Of a stretch of DNA of 26,161 nt, positions 6,757 to 13,724 are shown piece after piece. The stretch is from assembly GCA_002309015.1 (NCBI GenBank), contig DBWM01000068.1, positions 108,279-134,439 of the forward strand, written 5' to 3'. Under the pieces are notes generated by a model, which was not told the origin of the DNA, searched no databases, and saw nothing but the letters and a program-made list of their open reading frames with translations. The position numbers were made by a program, and so were the translations under genes. This stretch comes from Myxococcales bacterium UBA1238 (GTDB lineage Bacteria; Myxococcota_A; Bradymonadia; UBA7976; UBA1532). How positions within the stretch are numbered: the stretch's first letter is position 1; every line of letters begins with the position of its first letter.

Positions 6757-7922
6757 TGCGCCCCATTCTCTTCACGATCTTCGGCATCCCCTTCCCCAGC
6801 TACTACACGCTCCTGATCGGCGGCTTCGTGCTCGTCTCGATCTTTGCCTGGTACGACGCCAAACGCGTGGGGGTCGATCGCGACGATCTGATCGACTTAA
6901 GCCTCTACATGCTGTTTGCGGGCCTCATCGGATCGCGCATTCAGCATGTGCTCGCGGACGGGTATCTGATGGATTACGTGCATCTCTGCACCGATCCGCT
7001 CAAGGTAAACGTGCCGAGCTTCATCCACGTGGCCTGCAAAACCGATGCGGAATGCCTGGCGGCCGAGGCGGGAGAACTCTGCGATCCCGTGGGCGGTCAC
7101 TGCCATCCTGCGCGCGACTGCCTGGCGGCGTTTAAATTCTGGCAGGGCGGACTCGCGTTTTACGGCGGCCTGATCCTCGCGATCATCGTGGCGATCTGGT
7201 TCATGCGCCGTCGCAAGATGCCGATGCTGAAGGTGATGGATCTGACGAGCGGTCCCATCGCGCTGGGCCTCGTCTTTGGGCGCACCGGATGCATTCTGGC
7301 GGGCTGCTGCTTTGGCGCCATCGCCACCACCAACCCGCAGTTCAACGTCGACGAGCGCGTGATGATGACCGACAACGGCCCCGCCTTTACGTTCAAAGGC
7401 TACGTGACCGCGCCCTTCGCCGACGGCAGCTGCAAAAAGAACTACGATCTGGTGAAAACCGCCGACGGAAAGACCGTTTGCGCCTTTGGCCGCCCCGCGT
7501 TCATGCGCCATGTCAAGGAAGGCCGGCTCCCGTTAAAGAGCAACCACAGCCTGCCGGTCTACCCCACCCAGCTTTACGAAGCGGGCTTCTGCCTCATCAT
7601 CGCCGCCTATCTGCTCCTCTGGCGCCGAAAGCGACTGCGGTTCCAGGGGCAAAGCTTCTGGGAGATGATCGCGCTCTACGGGATCGGGCGATTTGTGGTG
7701 GAATTCTTCCGCGACGACGACCGGGGGCTCTGGTTCTTCTCGCATCTCTCGACGAGTCAGCTCATCGCGATCCCGATGATCGCCACAGGCGTGCTGATGT
7801 GGCTCCGCGCAAAGCCGAAGATCGAAGCAGCCCCTGCGGTTGAGGTCCCCGAAGCGCCTGCCGTCGATGCAACGGCCTCCGAAACCCCGAAAGCGGATTC
7901 GAACGATACGCCCGCCCCCTGA
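6756..7922 (+). CDS. lgt: Lgt-like prolipoprotein diacylglyceryl transferase with Cys-rich inserts (copy 1)
   Basis: This is a 388-residue polytopic membrane protein of the Lgt fold. Lgt moves diacylglyceryl from phosphatidylglycerol to the lipobox Cys. Family landmarks are YPTQLYE (269-275), GIGRFVVEFFR (309-319, key Arg312) and FWQGGLAFYGG (128-138). The signature loop reads GRTGCILAGCCFG (175-187). Arg176 is kept, but Cys179 replaces the Asn of the usual GRxGNFxNGE, and the usual His of the HGG segment is Tyr. Extra periplasmic insertions carry Cys78, 94, 100, 109, 116, 122, 226 and 242, likely disulfide bonded. An Ala/Pro/Glu tail follows the last helix (from about 355). Start and stop each overlap their neighbours by one base. 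It may be a true Lgt variant or a paralogue with a different acceptor. Confidence 0.85.
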   Translation: MRPILFTIFGIPFPSYYTLLIGGFVLVSIFAWYDAKRVGVDRDDLIDLSLYMLFAGLIGSRIQHVLADGYLMDYVHLCTDPLKVNVPSFIHVACKTDAECLAAEAGELCDPVGGHCHPARDCLAAFKFWQGGLAFYGGLILAIIVAIWFMRRRKMPMLKVMDLTSGPIALGLVFGRTGCILAGCCFGAIATTNPQFNVDERVMMTDNGPAFTFKGYVTAPFADGSCKKNYDLVKTADGKTVCAFGRPAFMRHVKEGRLPLKSNHSLPVYPTQLYEAGFCLIIAAYLLLWRRKRLRFQGQSFWEMIALYGIGRFVVEFFRDDDRGLWFFSHLSTSQLIAIPMIATGVLMWLRAKPKIEAAPAVEVPEAPAVDATASETPKADSNDTPAP

Positions 7923-8842
7923 TGCAGCCCGTCCTCTTTCATTTGGGCGAAACGCCCGTTCACAGCTACCCCGTCCTCATCGGCCTGGGCTTTTTGCTCG
8001 GCCTCTGGCTCGCCGTTCACGCCGCCCCCAAAGCGGGCATCGATCGCGGCGTCGTGACGGATCTCTGCTGGTGGCTCATTTTGAGCGGCCTCGTGGGATC
8101 GCGCATCGCCTTCATCATCGTCAACTGGGATCAATATTATTACCCCTGCTTCGACTACGCGCGCTTCAACGCCCTCTACCCGAATCAGGCCATCGACGGG
8201 CCCGACTGCCTGCGGCTGTTTCGCTTCTGGACCGGCGGCCTCGTGTTTTTGGGCGGCGTCATCGGCGCCATCGCGGTGATGATCTGGTTTTTGCGGCGCG
8301 AGAAGATCGCTTTCTGGCCCATGGCCGACGTGATCATCCCCTCCCTCGCGCTGGGTCAGGGTTTTGGGCGCCTGGGCTGCTTTTTGGCGGGCTGCTGCTT
8401 CGGGCAGGTCTCGCAGGCTCCCTGGGCGATCGCCTGGCCCCGAAAATCGCTCTGTTTTTTGTATCAATGGCGCCAGGGACTCATCGACGCGCAGGCGGCC
8501 CAGAGCCTTCCCGTGCATCCGGTGCAGCTGTACGACGCCGCCTTTGGATTCCTGCTCTGCGCCTTTCTCTGCTGGCTTCGGCGCCGCAAACGCTATGACG
8601 GACAAGTGTTTTTGAGCTGGCTTTGGCTCTATCCCCTGGGGCGCAGCGCGATCGAGCTCTTTCGGGGCGACAGCGACCGCGGCTTTTTGTGGCAATGGAC
8701 GCTCCCTGCGCTCAATCGCCTTCTGGGGCTGCCGGAGCAGACGGTAAACCTGCTTTCGACCTCGCAGGCGCTCAGTCTGGGGATGGTGGCGGTGGCGATG
8801 GTGCTGTTCTGGCGGATGAAACGGCGGGATCAGAAGAGGTAG
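7922..8842 (+). CDS. lgt: Lgt-like prolipoprotein diacylglyceryl transferase (copy 2)
   Basis: This is a 306-residue membrane protein, paralogous to the preceding one but without its Cys-rich loop or Pro/Ala tail, so nearer the usual Lgt length. Visible motifs are HSYPVLIGLGF near the N-terminus, FWTGGLVFLGG (102-112), GRLGCFLAGCCFG (149-161, Arg150), HPVQLYD (199-205) and PLGRSAIELFRGD (238-250, Arg241). Like copy 1 it has Cys153 where canonical Lgt has Asn, and a Cys-Cys pair at 158-159. The ATG overlaps the upstream TGA by one base. The 3' end overlaps the convergent cnoX gene by 13 bp. It is unclear which copy, or whether both, performs bulk lipoprotein modification, since no canonical Lgt is in the window. 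Confidence 0.85.
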   Translation: MQPVLFHLGETPVHSYPVLIGLGFLLGLWLAVHAAPKAGIDRGVVTDLCWWLILSGLVGSRIAFIIVNWDQYYYPCFDYARFNALYPNQAIDGPDCLRLFRFWTGGLVFLGGVIGAIAVMIWFLRREKIAFWPMADVIIPSLALGQGFGRLGCFLAGCCFGQVSQAPWAIAWPRKSLCFLYQWRQGLIDAQAAQSLPVHPVQLYDAAFGFLLCAFLCWLRRRKRYDGQVFLSWLWLYPLGRSAIELFRGDSDRGFLWQWTLPALNRLLGLPEQTVNLLSTSQALSLGMVAVAMVLFWRMKRRDQKR

Positions 8843-9690
8843 CTGGCGAGACGGCGGCGGGCCTGAACCACGACGGGCTCTGCGGATCCGATGAGATCGA
8901 AGAGGCTGACCACGGCTTTGCGTCCGGCATCCTCGCGATAGCTGCGATCGCGGGCGACCACGGCCAGAAACGCTTCGAGGGCTTCTTCAAAGCGACCTTT
9001 GCAGGCGAGAGTGGCGCCCAGGCGATAGTAGGCATCGGCGCTGTCTTCGTCGGCCACGCGCTTCCGGAGCTCCAATTCATCACCCGCAAATGCGCTGAAT
9101 GCAAAGACTTCTTTCAATCGCTGGGCGGCGGCATACTGGGCGTCTTCCTCGGGGATCTTCTTGATCCAGGCGTCCGCAAGCTCGGTATCACCGCGGCTGA
9201 GGGCGATGCGCGCCAGGGCGAGATGGGCTTCATGCTGATCGGGGTTGTCGGTCAGGGCGTCGGTAAAGCAGCGTTCGGCCAGATCCAAATCCCCTGCGGC
9301 AAAGGCAGCGCGCCCCGATTCCAGCGGATCGGCTTCCGGAGGCGTCACGTAGCTCGACAAAAAACCGCGCGCCTGCTTTTCGTCCTGCATGCCCACAAAG
9401 CCGTCGAGGGGCTGACCTTCTTTAAAAAGATAAGTGGTGGGCAGGGATCGCAGGCGCAGCATCATCGCCAGGCGCGGGCAGGCTTCGACGTCCACCTTGG
9501 CAAACTCAAATGCACCCTTGAATTCTGACGCCAACTTTTCCAAAACCGGCATGAGCTGCAGGCTGCTTTGGCTCTGCCTGGACCAAAACAGCACCAGAAC
9601 CGGTACCGTGACGCTGCGATCGAGAACCCTGGCTTCAAAATCCGCCTCGGTGACATCAAAAATGAAGCTTTGAGCGTTTTCACCCTGCAT
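8830..9690 (-). CDS. cnoX: CnoX/YbbN-type thioredoxin-TPR chaperone lacking the CxxC motif
   Basis: This is a 286-residue cytosolic holdase. Residues 1-110 are a thioredoxin fold with FWS-RQ-SQSS at the active-site loop (SQSS 40-43) and the cis-Pro segment LPTTYLF (83-89). Residues about 118-286 are TPR-like helices ending in the ASYLF-type C-terminus also seen in E. coli CnoX. E. coli CnoX has SQHC plus a second Cys that traps substrates. Here both are replaced, and the nearest Cys (Cys71) is displaced by three residues. Redox capture is therefore unlikely and a constitutive holdase is more probable, as described for Caulobacter CnoX. I use the second ATG (9690) because AAGGAG lies 6 bases before it and directly abuts the first (9696). 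Divergent from rlmK. Confidence 0.93.
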   Translation of the reverse strand: MQGENAQSFIFDVTEADFEARVLDRSVTVPVLVLFWSRQSQSSLQLMPVLEKLASEFKGAFEFAKVDVEACPRLAMMLRLRSLPTTYLFKEGQPLDGFVGMQDEKQARGFLSSYVTPPEADPLESGRAAFAAGDLDLAERCFTDALTDNPDQHEAHLALARIALSRGDTELADAWIKKIPEEDAQYAAAQRLKEVFAFSAFAGDELELRKRVADEDSADAYYRLGATLACKGRFEEALEAFLAVVARDRSYREDAGRKAVVSLFDLIGSAEPVVVQARRRLASYLF

Positions 9691-9716
9691 GATCATCTCC
9701 TTAAATCAGTTGCCGC

Positions 9717-9744
9717 ACTGTAGTCACGAATCCACTCAACGCAA
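9717..9744 (-). promoter_or_regulatory. Possible promoter for cnoX
   Basis: On the minus strand TTGCGT, a 16-base spacer and TACAGT lie just upstream of the cnoX leader, with the -10 about 26 bases from the chosen ATG. The match is modest (3 of 6 and 4 of 6). Confidence 0.25.
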
Positions 9745-9806
9745 GCATTGACAATCGCGGCGCAATGCGGTTGACGCATTCCCCGAACGCACCCATTCTT
9801 CTGGCC

Positions 9807-10778
9807 ATGCCCATGGATGAAACCAAACGCCAAGCGCAAGCGACCATGCTTCAGAACCGCCTGCGCAAAAATGCCCGCCACCGCCTTCGCCAAGCCGCCC
9901 ATCAGGGCATCGAAGCGGTGCGCCTTTACGATCGCGATATTCCCGAATTGCCCCTCGCCATCGATTGGTATGCGGGTCGCCTCTATGTAGCGGGATTTCA
10001 ACGCGAAGATGAGCAGCAAAGCGATCCCGATTTTGTGGCCCAGATGGCCAGCGCGGCCGCCGAGTTGCTCCAGGTTCCCCAGGATCAGGTCTTTTTACGC
10101 CACAGGCAGCGCCAGAAAGGCGCAAACCAATATACCGCCCAGTCCCAAAGGGATCCGCGCTCGCGGTTTACGGTGCTCGAGTCGGGGCTCAAATTTTGGG
10201 TCGATTTGAGCACATACCTCGATACGGGGCTGTTTTTGCATCACCGCATCACGCGCTCCCTGGTCGAAGCCGAGGCTGCAGGTCGCGATTTTCTGAACCT
10301 CTTCGCCTATACCGGCAGCTTTACGGTTTACGCCATCCGCGGCGGCGCCCGAACCACCACGACCGTCGATCTCTCGCGCACGTACCTCAACTGGGCTCTC
10401 GACAACGTCAAGCTGAATGGCCTACAAGGCCCCGCGCATCGCTTTTTGCAGGGTGATGCCCGCGCGTTTGCAGAGGATGCCGCCACGAGGACCCCATGCT
10501 ACGACCTGGTTGTGGTCGATCCGCCCACGTTTTCGAACAGCAAGCGCATGGAAGGCACCTTCGACGTCATTCGCGACCATGTGCCCTTGCTGCAGGATAT
10601 TTTAAAGGCCACCCGCCCTGGCGGGGTTGTTTATTTTTCTAATAACTCCAAGCATTTCCGGCTATCACCCGAAGCGGTTTTGGGTTGCCAGGTCGAAGAC
10701 ATCACCGATAAGACCACACCGCCGGATTTCCAAAGCCGTCGGCCGCATCGCTGCTGGCGCATCGTGAAACCAAAATGA
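9807..10778 (+). CDS. rlmK: RlmK-type 23S rRNA methyltransferase (m7G2069), separate gene
   Basis: This is a 323-residue SAM-dependent methyltransferase matching the C-terminal half of E. coli RlmKL. It opens with the LQNRLRKNARH / LYDRDIPELPLAID region. The Rossmann motif NLFAYTGSF lies at about 164-172 and the catalytic VDPPTFSNSK at about 237-246. The product methylates G2069 (E. coli numbering) of 23S rRNA near the peptidyl transferase centre. The start is uncertain: ATGs occur at 9765, 9807 and 9813 with no good SD before any. A TTGACG-N17-CATTCT pattern would place the transcription start at or next to 9807, so a leaderless mRNA is possible. The stop overlaps the rlmL start by 4 bp (ATGA). 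Confidence 0.9.
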   Translation: MPMDETKRQAQATMLQNRLRKNARHRLRQAAHQGIEAVRLYDRDIPELPLAIDWYAGRLYVAGFQREDEQQSDPDFVAQMASAAAELLQVPQDQVFLRHRQRQKGANQYTAQSQRDPRSRFTVLESGLKFWVDLSTYLDTGLFLHHRITRSLVEAEAAGRDFLNLFAYTGSFTVYAIRGGARTTTTVDLSRTYLNWALDNVKLNGLQGPAHRFLQGDARAFAEDAATRTPCYDLVVVDPPTFSNSKRMEGTFDVIRDHVPLLQDILKATRPGGVVYFSNNSKHFRLSPEAVLGCQVEDITDKTTPPDFQSRRPHRCWRIVKPK

Positions 10779-12139
10779 GTGAACCTCTCCTTCGTCGTCC
10801 TCCGTTTTTAAAACCGCGCCCGTTGTTTGCCACCTGTGACGCTGGGTTAGAAGAAGTATTAGCCAGTGAGCTGCGCGCTCAGGGCGTAGAGAACCCGATC
10901 CCGGAGCATCGGGGCGTGGGCTTTATGGGCGATCCCAAAGCGATGTGGCGCGCCAACCTGGAATGCCGCGTCGCCAACCGCATTTTGTTGCCTCTGGCCG
11001 AATTCAACGCGGCGACCCCCGACGATCTTTATGAAGGCGTACGCCGCATCGACTGGGCGCAATGGATGCAGGTGGGCCAAACCCTGGCGATCGACGCTTC
11101 GACCAATCGCAGTCAGCTGGAGAACACCGCCTACATCGCGCAGAAGGCCAAAGACGCCATTTGCGATCGGTTCCGCGAGGAATGCGGGCAGCGCCCCAGT
11201 GTCGACAAGATGGCCCCCGACATCCGCATCAACATCCATCTCGAAGACGATCACGCCATCGTATGCCTCGATTCGAGCGGCGAGCGCCTTCACCGCAGGG
11301 GTTATCGCTTAGAGACCGGGGATGCACCGCTCAAGGAGACCTTAGCCGCCGGCATTCTGTTGCTTTCGGGCTACGACGGCAAACACCCTCTGCTCGATCC
11401 GATGTGCGGGTCAGGCACGTTCCCCATCGAAGCCGCCTTAATTGCACGCAACGTCGCGCCGGGTCTGATCCGTCTTCGCGAAGGCGGGGCCGGGTTTGGA
11501 TTCCAGCGGTGGCGCAGCTTCAACCGCGCGGCCTTTGAGGAAGTGGTGGAGGACGCCTACGACCGCATCGTGCCCTCCGATCACCCCACCATCATGGGGA
11601 GCGACATCGATCGCGAGGTGCTCGAGAAAGCGAAGCGGAATGCCGAGCGCGCCAACGTGGCCAACGAACTCACCTTCGAGGAGCGCAGGCTCAGCCAGGT
11701 CAGCAGCGTAGGCGACAAGGGGCTCTTTGTGGTCAATCCGCCTTACGGGCATCGTTTAAACCGCGGGCTCACCCTCGAAGGCCTGTACGAAACCCTGGGA
11801 GATCTATTGAAGCAGCGCTTCACGGGCTACAGGGCCGCCATCCTCGCGAGTCAGGATGCACCCTACAACTGCATCGGGCTTCACAGTTCCCTCAGGCATC
11901 CGCTCCGCAACGGGCCCATCGAATGCCTCCTCCTCGGATACGAGGTTTACGAGGGATCGAAGAAGGGTGCGCCGCATGGGGATCGCTTCGAGGGGCGAAA
12001 GCAGGGTTACCCGCGCTCATCGAAGCCCGGCATCAAACCCTTTAAGAAGGGTTACCCCAAATCGAAGCCGGAGCCTCAGGACGAAAGCGCACCGTCAGAA
12101 GCGTCCTCACCCCTGCCTTCACCGGATGAAGAAGCATGA
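10775..12139 (+). CDS. rlmL: RlmL-type 23S rRNA methyltransferase (m2G2445) with THUMP domain
   Basis: This is a 454-residue protein equal to the N-terminal half of E. coli RlmKL. Residues about 13-175 are the ferredoxin-like plus THUMP RNA-binding region (LFATCDAGLEEVLASEL, RINIHLEDDHAIVCLD). The methyltransferase follows, with LLDPMCGSGTFPIEAA (206-221) and the catalytic NPPYGHRL (321-328), the signature of N2-guanine methylases. From about residue 395 there is an unusual basic, Gly/Lys/Pro/Ser-rich low-complexity tail that is not part of the E. coli domain and may add RNA contacts. It is overlapped by 4 bp at both ends, by rlmK upstream and the CysQ-like gene downstream, so translational coupling is likely. 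Confidence 0.95.
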   Translation: MSEPLLRRPPFLKPRPLFATCDAGLEEVLASELRAQGVENPIPEHRGVGFMGDPKAMWRANLECRVANRILLPLAEFNAATPDDLYEGVRRIDWAQWMQVGQTLAIDASTNRSQLENTAYIAQKAKDAICDRFREECGQRPSVDKMAPDIRINIHLEDDHAIVCLDSSGERLHRRGYRLETGDAPLKETLAAGILLLSGYDGKHPLLDPMCGSGTFPIEAALIARNVAPGLIRLREGGAGFGFQRWRSFNRAAFEEVVEDAYDRIVPSDHPTIMGSDIDREVLEKAKRNAERANVANELTFEERRLSQVSSVGDKGLFVVNPPYGHRLNRGLTLEGLYETLGDLLKQRFTGYRAAILASQDAPYNCIGLHSSLRHPLRNGPIECLLLGYEVYEGSKKGAPHGDRFEGRKQGYPRSSKPGIKPFKKGYPKSKPEPQDESAPSEASSPLPSPDEEA

Positions 12140-12945
12140 GCCCGACCTATGCCGCAGAGCTTCAGCTGGCCATCAGGCTGGCCGATGAAGCCGCAAGAGA
12201 GATTGCAGCGATCGCGATCGAGGGGTTCGACGTGGAGACCAAGGGGGACGGATCCCCTGTGACCCAGGCCGACTTAAAGGCGAGCGCCCTCATTTGTGCG
12301 GGACTCAAAGCCGCGTTTCCGCAGGATGCGCTGTTAAGCGAAGAGGCACCCTTTGTTCCGGGAGAGAGCGGGCGCGTATGGATCATCGATCCCCTGGACG
12401 GAACCGGTGATTTTGCGGGTCACAGCGGCGACTATGCGGTGATGATCGGGTTGCTTTGCCCGGTAGACGGCCATTTATCCCCCGTGCTTGGTGTCGTCGA
12501 TGCACCCGCATTGGCGCGGGCCTGGTGGGCATCGCCGCTGGGTGCCTTCCGCCGCGATCCCTTTGGGCATGTGGAGCAAATTGCATGGCATGCCACCACC
12601 CTCGAGCATCCGCGCGCGCTGATCAGCCGGGGACATCTGGTGCCGCAGGCTCTGGCCGATTTAAAGCGCATCGGAGCCTTAACGCAGCGGAGGGGCAGCG
12701 TCGGTGTCAAGATAGGGCTCATCGCCGACGGTCACGCCGAGCTCTATTACCATCCGGCCACGGGGACGAGCCTTTGGGATTGCGCCGCACCGCACGCGAT
12801 CGCAGCCGCTTTGGGCTTAAGCTTCACCCGCGCAGACGGTACCCCCATCGATTACGACGCCCTTGAAACGCCCTCAAACCCCAGGGGGATCGCCGCCGGT
12901 CGCGCCGATCTCTGCGCTCAACTCTTTCAAAAAGCCGCCTCATGA
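12136..12945 (+). CDS. cysQ: CysQ-like 3'(2'),5'-bisphosphate nucleotidase (inositol monophosphatase superfamily)
   Basis: This is a 269-residue metal-dependent phosphatase. The superfamily motifs are clear: GDGSPVTQAD (37-46), SEE (68-70), the metal site WIIDPLDGTGDF (82-93) and LWDCAAPHAI (213-222). In CysQ these clear 3'-phosphoadenosine 5'-phosphate, a by-product of sulfate assimilation. The ISRGH segment near 163 resembles the Ser-Arg-Ser-His of CysQ more than inositol phosphatases do. FAGHSGDY replaces the typical FVNG-x-x-EF/Y segment, so the substrate assignment is less certain than the fold. It has 4-bp overlaps with rlmL and the DUF4159 gene. Confidence 0.85.
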   Translation: MSPTYAAELQLAIRLADEAAREIAAIAIEGFDVETKGDGSPVTQADLKASALICAGLKAAFPQDALLSEEAPFVPGESGRVWIIDPLDGTGDFAGHSGDYAVMIGLLCPVDGHLSPVLGVVDAPALARAWWASPLGAFRRDPFGHVEQIAWHATTLEHPRALISRGHLVPQALADLKRIGALTQRRGSVGVKIGLIADGHAELYYHPATGTSLWDCAAPHAIAAALGLSFTRADGTPIDYDALETPSNPRGIAAGRADLCAQLFQKAAS

Positions 12946-13703
12946 TCGATCTCAATCGACGCAGTTTCATCAAGGGGAGCCTCGCAACCCTTGCGGCCCT
13001 GCTCTGCCCGAAGTCGCTTTGGGCCATGGGTGAGGAGGCGCAGGTCGCCATCGCCCTTTTGGGTGAAGAGAACCTTCGGCCTACGGCGGTGGAACAGCTG
13101 ATGTGGGAGATCCGCAAGCGGACTTCCATGGATGTCCGCGAAAAGCCCGTCCTGATCCAGCCCGAGTCTCCCCATCTCTACGAATATCCGCTGCTGGTCT
13201 GGATCGGCGATGGCCCCTTTGAGCCTTTGAGCGAGGCGCGGCGTCAGGCGTTATCGCGTTATTTGCGGGCGGGGGGCACCCTCTTCATCGACGACGCGTC
13301 CTTACGGGGCGACGATCGTTTCGACCAGGGCATCCGCAGTGAGATCGCCGCCTTGTGGCCAGACCGGCCCCTCAACAGGACGTCGAACGATCACACCATC
13401 TTCCGCAGCTTTTACCTGCTCGAGCATCCCTATGGGCGCATGCCGCGGCAGCAATATCTGGAAAGCGTCGAGTACGACGATCGCACGCCGTTGATTTATG
13501 GGCGCAACGATCTCTTCGGGGCGATGGGCCGCGATCCTTTGGGTCACTGGCTGTTGCCGATGGAGGGGTCGGAGCATCAGCGCGAGCTCGCATTCCGCAT
13601 GGGGCTCAACCTGCTCATGTACGCCACCTGTTCCCATTACAAGCGCGACCAGGTGCACACATTGGCGATCATGCGTCGCCGTCGCTGGCGCGTCGATCCG
13701 TAA
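12942..13703 (+). CDS. DUF4159 protein with twin-arginine signal
   Basis: This is a 253-residue exported protein. The N-terminus NRRSFIKGSLATLAALL fits a TAT signal (Arg-Arg-x-Phe-x-Lys), with cleavage likely after SLWA at about residue 28. The body resembles DUF4159, an amidotransferase-like fold: LLVWIGDGPFEPLS, then LRAGGTLFIDDAS, FRSFYLLEHPYG near the middle, and RMGLNLLMYATCSHYKRDQ near the end. DUF4159 proteins are usually encoded beside VWA/BatA-like membrane proteins, and the next gene is one, 21 bp downstream. The MoxR and DUF58 genes often found in such clusters are not in this window. No enzymatic activity is established for the family. The start overlaps the CysQ-like stop by 4 bp. 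Confidence 0.85.
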   Translation: MIDLNRRSFIKGSLATLAALLCPKSLWAMGEEAQVAIALLGEENLRPTAVEQLMWEIRKRTSMDVREKPVLIQPESPHLYEYPLLVWIGDGPFEPLSEARRQALSRYLRAGGTLFIDDASLRGDDRFDQGIRSEIAALWPDRPLNRTSNDHTIFRSFYLLEHPYGRMPRQQYLESVEYDDRTPLIYGRNDLFGAMGRDPLGHWLLPMEGSEHQRELAFRMGLNLLMYATCSHYKRDQVHTLAIMRRRRWRVDP

Positions 13704-13724
13704 GCCATCTCCCTCTCTGTCACC

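Noticed and set aside
8623..9528. 301-codon plus-strand frame opposite cnoX
   Set aside because: cnoX is well supported by homology to E. coli CnoX along its length; the other strand is a GC-driven shadow.
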